From NCBI RefSeq assembly GCF_037975245.1, contig NC_092576.1:17256111-17320110 (forward strand): 64,000 bases of DNA, given 5' to 3'. The translations under genes were made by a program, and so were the position numbers. This DNA comes from Apostichopus japonicus (lineage: Eukaryota; Echinodermata; Holothuroidea; Aspidochirotida; Stichopodidae). Below the pieces are notes generated by a model, which did not search any database, was not told the origin of the DNA, and saw only the letters and a program-made list of their open reading frames with translations. Shown here piece after piece: positions 30,926 to 43,900 of this stretch (its first letter is position 1; each line of letters starts with the position of its first letter).

Positions 30926-33159
30926 AACAAAAAACAAACAAAAAGCATATATACATAAATGAAAATATAACTAGTGTCTTAATAAAGAATAATTAATAAC
31001 ATACAATATAAACGATGTATCAATACTGATATGTTTGAAATGTTTAAAAACGAAATGATTGAAATGTTTAAAAACGAACTGAAATTAATGTATGCAGAAA
31101 TCGAGTTGTATTGAGTTTTATTGTAATATTAAAGAACTCACAAAATATCATGCATGTCTATTTGTATAAATGTCAACGAGTCAATAAATAGATGGAAGGG
31201 GATAAAATGTATGTAGAACTTTCTAAGATGCTTCTTATCTTGTAACTTGTAAATAAGAAAAAAATGTGAAAACGAAATAAAAGTGAAATACCGCCACTAT
31301 TTTGGGATGCTTTAAACATTCAGGTGTCGTTTCATTGTTACGTTACCTTATATATTTACATATCAAATTTTATAGCAAGATTATTTTATGATATGAATGA
31401 ATAACTTATTGAACCGGTGATTTTGCACGTCGATTTAGGTAGAATTCCTCACTCACTTACCAGCTGTATATTAAAAGTATATACAAAGACTATAAAACGA
31501 AGGCTGAATGTATTAGATCTATGTTTATATGACGTTATACATTTATGTACATTATATCATATGTTGCATATATGATTATAGAATATCAAGAACAACAAAA
31601 TCCACTTGACTAATGGTAAACACAATTTTGGTATGTTATTAATATAATACCATATTCAAAACGGTTCAACATAATGCAGTCACATTTCTGTACGTATATA
31701 AGTTTCATTTTTTGTCGAGAGAACGTCCAGCCATGTACGGTATACATTTGACGTCTAAACTTTCATCTTTTTTTGGGGGGGGGGCTGGAAAGGGACCCCA
31801 GACCCCTCCCCTACATGGTGGTCACATTCAAGAACGACCCCACAGCCACAGCCCTCTACCGTAACATGTTTCATCAGACCCTTCTACAGGTCATCCAGGA
31901 TGGATCATATGTCCCTAACAAATTCAGTCAGGCGGGGAAAATTTAAATTTGGCCCTGTGCATGTACTCCACTTTTTGTTTCTCCGCTGTGTATACTGACG
32001 ATATTAAATACTTACATTACATAGACTGAAGTACTAAAATGATGGCTCTAAACAGGTATAACAGGATTGTTAAAAGTGAGACTATATAGCGAGTAGCAAA
32101 GACTATAAATTATCGAAAGGTTTTAGAAAACTCACCCAAGGTAGAACCCATGGGCACGAAAACCAACCCACTTGATCCACTCTCAGCTCCAGTACCTGTA
32201 ATATATCGAGACTATTATCGTATGATTATGAAGATACTATATTACGAAGAGTGTCACCAGTCCCATTGGAAAGTGAATAAATTATCGATATTAAAAAATA
32301 TCGATGCCGTTTAAAGAAAAGTCTCTCAAGGTAAGTAGAGCTTGAGCACCAAAATCAAACAACTGGATCATCTCTCAACCCCAGTCGATATTCGATATGT
32401 CGATATATCGATATGTCGAAATGTCGATATGTAGGCTAAGCGTGCCGACATGACGATCTTACTACAACTGAGGTATAATGCGTCCCTTGGTAATTAAGTG
32501 AATAAATGATTGATTATTGATGATCACTGATGCAGAATCCGAGCTCATCAGTGGCAAATCAAAGATTACAAAAGTACGACTGAGACCCTTTCTGATTCGA
32601 ATGCTTCCCGAATCTGAAGAGCTGTTTGGGCAAAGGAGTTGGGGGTGGGGGAGTGGGGGGGGGGAAATTCGAGAGAAGCTACTATCATGGGAAATGTTGT
32701 GTACAAACTCGTGGTTGGTCGAATAACAAGACAAATGCAAAAATATGACTATAGTAGTTATCACGTTGTTCCATTAAAGAACCATTCTGAAGTAATGAAG
32801 CCAGAACATTCCAAGCCGTCTAAAACTGAATAAATGGCTAAAATCTCACTTGGGGGAATCGGATGAATCGAAAGCCAAGTCAAAAATTATTTAGTTTTGT
32901 TATAATCAATAAACTGTGAGCAACTGAAATAGAATATTCTCCACTGAGGGTTTCAATAAAAATATCGGCATTATTTCCAGAGCATATAGCTACTAGGAGC
33001 TTACATACTTAAATTAATTATACTAGCTCCATAAGCAGTAATAATCTCAAGACTCACACTTTGTCGCGGGGTTTTCAATAACGCTTTCACTTGGGTTCTG
33101 ACCTTCACTTTATTTTAAGACATATTAATGGTGTTAAATTAAACACCGGTTTAATGTCT
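30926..33159. other. Intergenic region, no gene seen
   Basis: AT-rich DNA. The run ATCGATATGTCGATAT near 32,390-32,430 is a short TCGATA repeat. Two diverged copies of a segment with GAxCAxCTCTCAxCxCCAGT lie near 32,160 and 32,360. No exon recognised. Confidence 0.5.
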
Positions 33160-33167
33160 TACTATAT

Positions 33168-34390
33168 CATGGGCGGCGATCATGGGGGGGACGGGGGGGA
33201 CATGTCCCCCCCAATATTTTAGGTGGGGGGGATATAGTATCTAATATCCCCCCCAATATTTGGTGGCATAGTTTTTTTTAAGCATATGTTTTGTATTTTT
33301 TTATGGCATCGCTAGTAATTTCAAAATAGAAAATGCTTAGATGCAACTTACAAGGCCTGGGAAGTGCCATTTCCAGCGATCTGGGAGGCATTTTCGGCCA
33401 AAATTTTCTTTTGCGCTTCGCGTCAACTAATGGGGGCGCTACGCTTAGAAAGTCTGGGTACAAGCTTTGCCCCTCTCTTGGCAAATTCCTCGCAAGGCGC
33501 CTGTCTAACCGTGTCACAATTTGTTATTATATATGACCGAAAGTAGTTTTTACTTTTTTTCGAAATGAATAGCTAGACGGACCGCAAACGTAATGAAATT
33601 TGGTTTGCATCTTGTGTAAGTACGTATATGATCCACATCGATATGGGTTCACCGGGTTTCCATTTGGCCTCTTTCCTACAAGATTTCTAACCGCAGGTGC
33701 GTAGCCAAGGGGGGTATGAAGAGTGGAGATCGCCCCCCCCCCTCGAGCATATTTTTTGGGTATTTTTTATGATATCGAAGTTTTATAGTAACCGTTATAA
33801 GAGGTTTTAATATTTGTACACCGATAATTTAACTGTGTCTGAATTTGCGAAAATTCCTTGACCAACATTCTTCATCATATTTCCCTCTTCTCGTGCAATT
33901 TTGACCGGTCTGTTAGGGGTTGAGGGGTTTTTCTATATTGGTTGTCCATAGATGAAATTTTGTACAACATTATGGGTATGTTTTGAAGTGAATTTATTAT
34001 TCAAATTCTGAACAAATAATGGGCTTAAAACCTTGAAAGGTGGGGCTGATGGGTATTGTGGGGCGTTACGTAGAATTACCTACAAAAGCAATGATCCACA
34101 GGAGATGCAATGAGGTCGAACATGATGTGTGACTGGTGACAATCTTGAAAAAAAGGTTATGAATGAAAAAAAACTATTAGGAAAAACTTGGTTCTCAGGC
34201 AAAAGTGTACATCTGGTTGGTCAGTTTCAAGCCCGAAAAGTGCCATTTCCGGTGATCTGGGGGGCTATCAAAACCAGAAATTTTCTTGTACGCTGCGCGC
34301 CAACCAATGGTGGCGCTCCGCTTTGATAGTAATTCCCTTGCATCCAAGCAAATGTCCCCCCCCAATATTTGAAACAGATCGCCGCCCCTG
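33168..34390. mobile_element. Non-autonomous hAT-like element 3 (8-bp TSD TACTATAT)
   Basis: Perfect 8-bp duplications, TACTATAT, lie at 33,160-33,167 and 34,391-34,398. The ends are CATGGGCGGCGATC and GATCGCCGCCCCTG. The element holds two reverse-oriented copies of the GCGCCACC...GGTTGGCGC core region (about 33,350-33,450 and 34,219-34,325). A nested CAGGTGCGTAGCCAAGG at 33,694 looks like another hAT-type left end. Confidence 0.88.
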
Positions 34391-35149
34391 TACTATATTA
34401 CTAGACAACCGTTGCGCACTATAGTGTCCGTAACATTATACTCGTAACAATATCAATGACGCTCAAGTGAATCATTTTTAACTTTTCCTTTTGGATTACA
34501 TACTGCAAATACGTGACTCAAAAAAGGTGAGAATATTACATCAACATTGTTGTAAACGAGCTAAAGTTGCATTCAGTACATACAATAAAAAAGTTGTTCA
34601 AACCGTGTGAGATCCTGGATTGACAAAAGAACCGCACCTCCTACAGGCGCGACTCGTAGGACACCTTATGTACAAAGACGTGTCTTTCAAAAACTTGAAG
34701 TGCGCCATCGTTTACATCGCCCTGAGCTAGATCGTTTGTAATATTGCCCATATTAAATTGAACATATGATCTATTCCTTTTCCGCAGGATATATTTCTAG
34801 TATTTGAATGCCGTAGCCGGTATGTGATTCAAACACATTGATGCAAGTGAAAAGAAAAGGGTTACTATTTGGGGTTAAACATTATTGTGGCATACGTTGA
34901 GACTGTTTTGGAACTCAAAAGTGCATTGCCCCCGGTTTGGTTATCGCTGCGGAGTTGATTGACAGGTGGCCGTGAATAACACTAGCGATATGCTTGGCGC
35001 AATGTTTACAATAAAATACAAAACAGCAGGCTAGGCTAGTCGACACTGAACAGACAACATGTCCAATGAATAAGCAGAGTCGCACATCATGTCATCATCT
35101 GATCAGTAATACTAACGTGAATTATCACTGGCTGATTTTAGACTTCTCG

Positions 35150-35271
35150 CACAAGAGGCCTTGTTACCAGGTGGTAGATCATAAAAACTCAAGTTTTGAA
35201 GCAGCATTCGTACTAATGAACTCCTAAAGAGGTCCAACAAGGACTGAAGGACAGGATTAACACCAACGAAG
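35150..35271 (+). other. Candidate non-coding first exon of kinesin gene
   Basis: The sequence ends ACCAACGAAG followed by a consensus GTAAGTAAGT donor at 35,272. It lies about 2.5 kb above the kinesin start codon, in a stretch with balanced base composition. The 5' edge is a guess; there is no transcript evidence. Confidence 0.3.
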
Positions 35272-37754
35272 GTAAGTAAGTGACTATGACTTAGTATTAG
35301 TAATCGTACTAGCCTAGTACTACAGTACTAATGTACTAACTATGCTCGGCCTAGTCCCAAAGTTACTTCAAAATAAGACTAACGGTAGGTCAACTGTAGC
35401 GTAGGCTACGGCTGAGGCTAAGCCTGGACTAAGTTTATCATAGATGCTACTACTGTAGTACTGTTGAAGTACCATGCCAAATATAACATGTAAGACCCAT
35501 TTTTAGGTTATGCCCAAGCTTAACGTTATGGCTTAACTTTATTGTATTGGTAGGCATACAGTAGCCTAGATACATTAATCTAAAATTAAGTAAAGGCTTC
35601 ATAATTGACACATCTTCGTATTTGATGCCCCTTCAAATATTAGTTATTACTACTGTAGCAACAATACAGCAGGCAGCCTAAACTTTTCGCAGCCAAGCAG
35701 AGTTACAGTACATATTTGATGAGTTTTAATCCATTTCATTTTCAGGTATAGGGCCTAGGCTAGCTAATCAAATTGCCTTTTTTAAGCTTTTAACACCCCC
35801 CCCCCCACCCACCCAGTTTTGCACACTTGGCATTTGGATAATCTTACTCCCCAAAAATTACCTCAATATGATACCACTACGCTCTGGGACCTGACCTGTC
35901 TGAGATTAGACTAGGCTCAGAGCATGGCAATCAGCATTTGTCAATGGATGTATACAGATACTTTAATGATACTTGATAGGCCTACACTGCAGTAAGCTTA
36001 TCGACAAATGTGTAGGGGTATGAAAGAACTTTACAGGGGAGACATTTTGTGGTCAAATTTTGCTCAATTGTACATTGCGTAGGCACAGAACAATAAATAT
36101 GTTTAGATCATTGCATTTCTGAGGAACTTCACCTATGAAAAACGCATGCAGTTAAGTGATTTGGCTTTTTCGTTGCTAGACATTGTTAATCAAATCTTTA
36201 AGTGCGTCAATTATGAGCCCACCATTCTTCTAGTAGGGTATAGTTTTAATACTTCGGCTTTTATATAGCTTACTGTAGGGGCCTAGCAAAAAAATATTGA
36301 AGATGTCACAATGCGCTTTACAATGAAATTATGACAGAGAAAAACAAAAAGATATAAACAATAATAAGCTCTAAATAAAGCAAAAGCAAAAGATATTTTT
36401 TCAATATTAGATTTTTAAATTGAGTAATATGTGCCTAGGCCTTTAGTCTATGCTATAATGTTGGGTAGCTCTACTCTAGACCTATTCTATTGCTTGGGTC
36501 ATAACCAGTAAGCAAAATGTTACTTACAGTAGCTTTCACCATACGTTGAGCCTGATGTAACTTCAAACTTCAAAGATAGTTGCTTTAGCCTTAGGCCTAG
36601 CCTCTAGGCTATGTTTAAACTTGAAAGACAGGTTATGAAATTAACTTACACTGACAGGCTAGACCTGGCTATATGTTAGGCTAGTATTGTAGCACTGTAA
36701 CCAGTGCAAGCTCACAACCAGATTGTAGAACAGCCGTATAGTATAGTGACAGTAAAGGGCTTTTTGCACAGGGCACTCAAAGGGAAACTAAACTTTTGCA
36801 TAGACAGAAGTTTTGATATAACCTGTAGCCTATTTTGTAAGAAAGAAATTTCAAAGGTACAGTAGTCTAGTCCCATGCCCATTTTTTTCTTTGGGTGAGT
36901 GGGGGGTGGATTTGGGAATGTCTATAGCTATCCCACTCTTAGCTGACCAATAGGGCAGATCCACAGGTTACACAATGACAGCTGTACAGTAGAATGCTTT
37001 GCAAAATGGGGGTTCGAGAAGGAAATGAATAATCAAAAGCTGAATTTGAAATGTTATAGACCTAGCCTACACGTGTTTCAACTTATGTAAAGTAAATATT
37101 GGACTTTGATATCCAACTTTCATTTTCAGTAAGGAAATGGCTAGATTGCCACTAAGTACAGTAAGGCCTAAGGGCATGATAGCTCAGTTTGAACCCATCA
37201 AAAGTCATCTTTTGAATCCTTCTACAGTACTTGGCCAAAATTTTGGCCAAAAATGTGATGACTACTGTACAGTATGGATAGAGGTGATTGTAGTATTTCA
37301 GAAGAATTTTAATTTTTTTTAAATGGACGATCAAATTCCCCACCAAATTGATATGCATGAAACTGTGTATGAGCAATTTATTTGGAAGAAACACTAGCCT
37401 ATCCTTCACGTACCTTCTGTTGTATGATTTACTCTATTAGACCATGATTACAGTAATCAGGAGCCAAGGCCACTGGGTGCATAAGATTTTTCAAGCCCTG
37501 ATCTAAAAGCACGGAATTGAACTGATTCTTTATCTCTTGATCCACATAGGTACTGTAGGGGCTTGTAGACTTTTATAGAGCTACTGTATGAGATAGCCAC
37601 TAACCTACAGTAAGCCTCCTGTCTTTTTCTCAGTTCTACAAGTAATAGCACCATCAGACACATGGTTCACATATTAAGTTAAGGTTACTTCTACCTCAGG
37701 TCTCTCTATTTAGTTTATCAATTCTCTTTCTGTTAACATTTTTCAATTCAAGCA
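35272..37754. other. Probable first intron of kinesin gene
   Basis: AT-rich, with frequent AGGCCTA and CTACAGTA words and no convincing coding exon on either strand. Confidence 0.4.
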
Positions 37755-37852
37755 AACTTCATTTTTCTGTGACGTGGTGAAGTCTTACAAATCTAGACTC
37801 GATGTCCAGGCACACTACATTTGACTGAATCTAAAGCAGTGGAGTTTCAACG

Positions 37853-37902
37853 ATGCCGGAACAGACCGACAATGAAGACACCAGCGTGCGGGTCGCTGTA
37901 CG
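37853..37902 (+). CDS. KIF21: KIF21 coding exon 1
   Basis: ATG in CAACGATGC, then [15 protein letters not shown] and a split Arg codon; donor GTGAGT. The 5' UTR part of the exon probably starts after the AG at 37,754, preceded by a T-rich tract. Phase 2 out. Confidence 0.88.
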
Positions 37903-40900
37903 GTGAGTACAATGAATAGTCAGTTATTACAGTAGTATACATGTACTGGGACACAGTACAGGTATGTAGTATGACTGAGTGTCAGTCCAGTAGTATATGT
38001 ACTGATCAAACAAAAAAAACAGCCTGTTAATGCATTATTTACGTACAGTTAATACATGTACTAGTGCTATCAACAGTGTGTTTTAATTTGTTTTGCTGTC
38101 AACAGGATTCGTCCCCAGCTGGCCAGAGAGAAGATCGACATGTGCCGTACGTGCACTACAGTCGCTGCGGAGACCAAACAGATCTCTTTGGGTTCAGATC
38201 GCATGTTTACATATGACTTTGTCTTTGATATGGACAGTCAACAGAATGAGATCTATGATACCATCGTGAGGTCATTAATCGAGGGGTATGTGTAATGTTT
38301 TCATTGTTATAAGTCATGAATATTCATGAAAAGAAACAGATCTCTATGGGTTCAGATCGCATGTTTATATATGACTTTGCCTTTGATATGGACAATCAAC
38401 AGAATGAGATCTATGATACCATCATGAGGTCATTAATCGAGGGGTATGTGTAATGTTTTCATTGTTATAAGTCATGAATATTCATGAAGAGAAACAGATC
38501 TCTTTGGGTTCAGATCGCATGTTTACATATGACTTTGTCTTTGATATGGACAGTCAACAGAATGAAATCTACGATACCATCGTGAGGTCATTAATCGAGG
38601 GGTATGTGTAATGTTTTCATTGTTATAAGTCATGAATATTCATGAAGAGAAACAGATCTCTATGGGTTCAGATCGCTTGTTTACATATGACTTTGTCTTT
38701 GATATGGACAGTCAACAGAATGAGATCTACGATACCATCGTGAGGTCATTAATCGAGGGGTATGTGTAATGTTTTCATTGTTATAAGTCATGAATATTCA
38801 TGAAGAGAAACAGATCTCTATGGGTTCAGATCGCTTGTTTACATACAACTTTGTCTTTGATATGGACATTCAACAGAATGAGATCTATGATACCATCGTT
38901 AGGTCATTAATTGAGGGGTATGTGTAATGTTCTCATTGTTATGACTCATGAATATTCATGAATATTCATGAATATTTATCAAAGCAGTTAAGTGTATCAA
39001 AGGGGAGATGGTGAAGAACTGGTGCCAAATGGGTTCAGAAATACATACCGTGTATAGTCTGTAACACTATATCACTAAATAATCTTTTACAAGAGTTTTT
39101 TTAAAGGCAAAATTAACTTTAAGGCTTAGGAATTGTCGTTTTCAGTTTATATAACATTTTTGAAATAACCTGAAATTTTACAGAGAAAATGCCATGGTTG
39201 ATTGTTAAGTTCGCTGAAAACACTCTCTAGGGAGTGTCGATTCTTACAGTTGGGGAATTGTATACTGTATCCCACAGCGAATTGATGACAGTGACAAATT
39301 GCTGCCGTCGTTTTCACATTTGCCGTTACATCTCTCTGTCAAATTTCCTAATCAATCTGCCGAGCATGTTATCAACAGAAAGGTTCACCCATTCATAATG
39401 TGTTTGGCACAGTTAGTCATTTTGATCTTGTCATTTTATCCACACAATTCTTTTTAACCTATAATAAACATTCTGTTTTAATTGTTTATATCTTGTTCAC
39501 CTTTAGATGCTTTGATGGTTACAATGCCACTGTATTCGCCTATGGACAGACCGGATCAGGTAAGACCTACACCATGGGGACAGGATTTGAACCAGGGATT
39601 AAAGCCGAGGAGGAAGGGATTATCCCCAGGGCTGTGCATCACCTGTTTGCAGGGATTCAGGAGAGGAAGGAGAAAGCAGAGGCAGCCAAAGAACCAGCTC
39701 CAGAATTCAAGATCCACGCACAATTCATGGAGGTAAGTGATTGGCTATTTAATCCGTTACCATGGCTACAATGGCCAGTTAGAATGTCCATGAAGAGTAA
39801 TATTTGCTTATTTTTATTTTATTATTCGCTTTTTATATAGTGCTTTATACCAGTGATAGGTCGCAAAGCACTCTACGTTAAAATACCATGGTCAAAGATT
39901 ACCTGTCCCAGAGACAATCCCTCCAGTCGGCAGCAGTTATATAATGCACCCAATGACTAGTTACCTCACAGGTACCCATTTAACCCCTGAGTGGAGAGAG
40001 GCAAGTGAGATAAAGCATCTAGCCCAAGGACACAATGTAATGAACTTAGGCAGGAATCGAACCAGCAATCATTGGATCACGAGTCCGACGCCTTAGCCAA
40101 TTGGCCACCACCCTCTCACTGAGTAGTTTAACAGTGCTGTAACACTGAGTAGTTTAACACTGTGTTTGAAGTTATCGACTTTTCAGTCTGGTCAAATCCC
40201 CGAAATGTTCTTATAATGTCAAAAGTAATTGATGTGTTTGTGTGTGTTCTGTATGTATGTGTTCTGTGTGTACAGTATGTCTTCTGTGTGTATGTGTAAT
40301 GTGTGTATGTGTACTGTGTGTATGTATTCTGTGTGTCTGTCTTCTGTGTGTGTATTCAGTTTGTGTATTCTGTGTGTCTGTCTTCTGCGTGTATGTGTAC
40401 TGTGTGTTTGTGTGTGTTCTGTGTGTATGTGTACTGTGTGTGTGTGTTCTGTGTGTATGTGTTCTGTGTGTACAGTATGTCTTCTGTGTGTATGTGTAAT
40501 GTGTTTTTGTGTTCTGTGTGTATGTGTTCTGTGTGTACAGTATGTCTTCTGTGTGTATGTGTTCTGTGTGTACAGTATGTCTTCTGTGTGTATGTGTACT
40601 GTGTGTGTGTGTTCTGTGTGTATGTGTTCTGTGTGTACAGTATGTCTTCTGTGTGTATGTGTACTGTGTGTTTGTGTGTACTGTGTGTATGTGTTCTGTG
40701 TGTACAGTATGTCTTCTGTGTGTATGTGTACTGTGTGTGTGTGTTCTGTGTGTATGTGTACTGTGTGTGTGTGTTCTGTGTGTATGTATACTGTGTGTGT
40801 GTGTTCTGTGTGTATGTGTTCTGTGTGTACAGTATGTCTTCTGTGTGTATGTGTACTGTGTGTGTGTGTTCTGTGTCTGTCTTCTGTGTGTGTATTCTGT

Positions 40901-43900
40901 GTGTTTGTGTTCTGTCTGCATAATAGACAACATACAACATGAACATTTCACATGGATAGATCTGCTTTCCTCTCATCAGGAAGTTTTTCAGGGAATGTGC
41001 TCATGTTTAAGCCAAATATGGTTTACAGCATATTGTACTTCCCCTTTAATATTGACATAATTTTGCTTAAATACTGTTTATACTGTATGTTCTTTGCATT
41101 GTTGTATTGCCATTGTGAAGCTAACAATAATGAATAAATATATACCCCATAGGTTGTACATAGTCTACATTTCAGAAGTCTTAGAGTGAAGGTCTTGTGT
41201 ATACAATTTAAACGTTTAGCCTCCAATTTGGGTTCTAAAGATATGTAGAACGTTAGATGATATTATTCTTAGGGAGGCCATGCATGGAAAGTGAGGAAAC
41301 TATAAAACTGTATTAATATCTTATCACCTAAACTACAGTAACATGCTTGTAACATCAGTTGTACTTTTTGTGGGTTGAATGTGTGGGGAGGGGTTGGGGG
41401 TAAGATCCATAGGGATGGGGGCAGGAGTTTGTCTTTCACTTACCATATTCCACCCCTTAAAAGATTCAACTAAATTTCTCTGTTCCACAAAAGTACCACA
41501 AATTTGTTTTAGTACATTAGCCTTAAAGGTCGCTGACATTTATGGCTTCGTCCCAGATTCTTAAAGAAGAGGCTTGAAGTGTTGTGCCAGGGAGATCCAA
41601 GGTGAGGGGGGGTGGGGGGGGAGAAGAGGGGTATGAGGGTACATGAACATGCAACCAATATTAAAAGTAGGCCTGCAGTAAAGTTTATTGCCATCAATAA
41701 TAGAAGCAATTTTTAATATTTTTTTTTTATCATTTGTTTTATATATTTTTTTTATCGGAACTACATTTCCTAGCATGTACCCTTAGCTCCATGCCTTCAA
41801 GTAACCTTTGTCTTTGAAAACCATATGTTATGACCAATCTCTGAACCGAAATCACATCTGTCTAACAATCAGAACTGGTCGAGTATTGTCCCAGATCGTG
41901 ATTTCAAAAACATCTTGAGAAATCTGTCTCTGAATAAGTTTACCAAAAAATATAGGTCATCGCATATCGGTCATAGTTGTCGTCGGTTGGACTGGTTGTT
42001 TGTGTAACTTGTGCTAACCATGACAAGAAGTTGAGTGTGTTTAAGTAATATTGTGCTGTGTGGGACTACATCACGATGATGATAATGATGGTGATGATAT
42101 GATTGGATTAACCTATCGGCAGCATATCTTAAGCGGCAATCTTTTAATAGCTTCCTATTCTCTTTAAGTCATTTCCTCTATATAGATACATGTCTTCCAT
42201 GCACACCACCTGCAAAACTGCACTTTCAGTGTAATATCATTGAAACATTGAGAGAGAAACAGTTTATGGTCCGAAACTCGATTGTAACAGCAGCTGTTGA
42301 AACAATTTATGAGCAGTTTGGCACTGTATATAAAATAATATAAAAAAGAGTAATTTGTTTTTCAAGTTTCTATTTTGAAAAAAAAAATGGTTGTTTGAAC
42401 AGAGCGTTAATAGAGAGTCAAAGTAACAGAATAAAAAATAGATGAAAAAAAAAAAAAAAAATTTGGAAAGATTATTGAGGTGAGAATAATTTTAAGATTA
42501 AAAAGACCTTATTTTGGCTTGTAGGGTTTAGGATGGGCAAACTAGTATGATCCTGGCACATTGTGCGAAATAAACCGTTTGTGTTTGAAATGAAACATCT
42601 GTCAAATGCAAAAAAAAATAAAAACAGATAAACATATGCATTGTTCAGAAATTTATGGTTTAACTGCCTTTGTATGAATACATTTAATGACATATGATTT
42701 TTATGGTCACTTTTTTGTTTCAAATGTTTTAATTCTCTGCTTTTATAATGTTTCAGTTGCACATATGAATGTTGGTACCAACTGTGTTAAGGGATGTGTG
42801 TAGGCTCAAAGGGAGAGGGAGAAGGGAGTGGCTTGCAGTGGATAAACTATCTGTCTCTATTAATGCATGCATAGTACTAAAATATTGTGTACAATACTAT
42901 AAGCGTCCAACATGCATTGGTTTTGTGGGTGTACTCTATGTCTTTTTGGGGTGAACTATTTGTATACATGTACATATACAGCTTTGTACCTGAAGGTCAA
43001 AATTGCCAAACTTTGAATTTTATATTGAGACACTGAAAATGTCTATTTTTATTTCTCTACAACTGGAAGAACATACATGAATACGTATAAGTAGAAGAGA
43101 TTGGCTGACAACATCAGATAGACATTTGTGCGTGTACAGTACAGGGCAATGAAACTACTTTGTCTATTCGCTTACCTGTCTCCTCACAACATAAGCCCTC
43201 TTGTTCTGCCGTGTCCGGAGTGAGATGGTAGCCTTTCAAACACCTGTACCCCCTTACGTGCTACCAGTCAACAACAAACTGAATGTTGTGAACATTATCC
43301 AATGCACATTTTACACATACGTGTATGGGAATATAGTTAGTAAAGTCAGATGGAAGATTGTAGCGGTGAAAAGCACATTGAAAACCAATTGGGATTATCA
43401 ATTACGTGTTAACCTTCAAATGGTGGAAAACCAAAGACATAAAGATCAACTCTCAAGGGATGTCTTTCTATATATGGTAGTTCCATCTCAAGTACTAATC
43501 ACTGTTAGTTTCAATGGTAAACTTGCTGACAAAACACATTTAGAGCTTAAAGTACGGAGGGCGTTGTGGTCAAGTGGTTAAGGCAGTGGACTTGTGATCT
43601 AAGGATTACAGGTTTGAGCCCTGGCCAGATCATTGCGTTGTGTCCTTGGGCAAGGCACTTTATCTCCATTGCCTCTCTTCACCCAGGTGTATACTGTATA
43701 TGGGGACTTGTGAGGTGACTTGTAAATATAGTTGCGTGCGCCGGTTTGTGGCTGCACCCTATGGGAGTTCCCCCAGGGGACACGTGGCTGTGGTGCACTG
43801 TGGTGCCCCAGGAGAGATTGATTAATTGTGCACACTTTGGTGTGTAGGTGTGACAATTTACCAATGACCAGGGTTAAGTACAGCACGGCGAGACTTTATT

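Noticed and set aside
40211-40951. Long open frames on both strands (His-Thr-rich and Cys-Val-rich)
   Set aside because: Produced by a stop-free 15-16-bp minisatellite; several frames are open at once.
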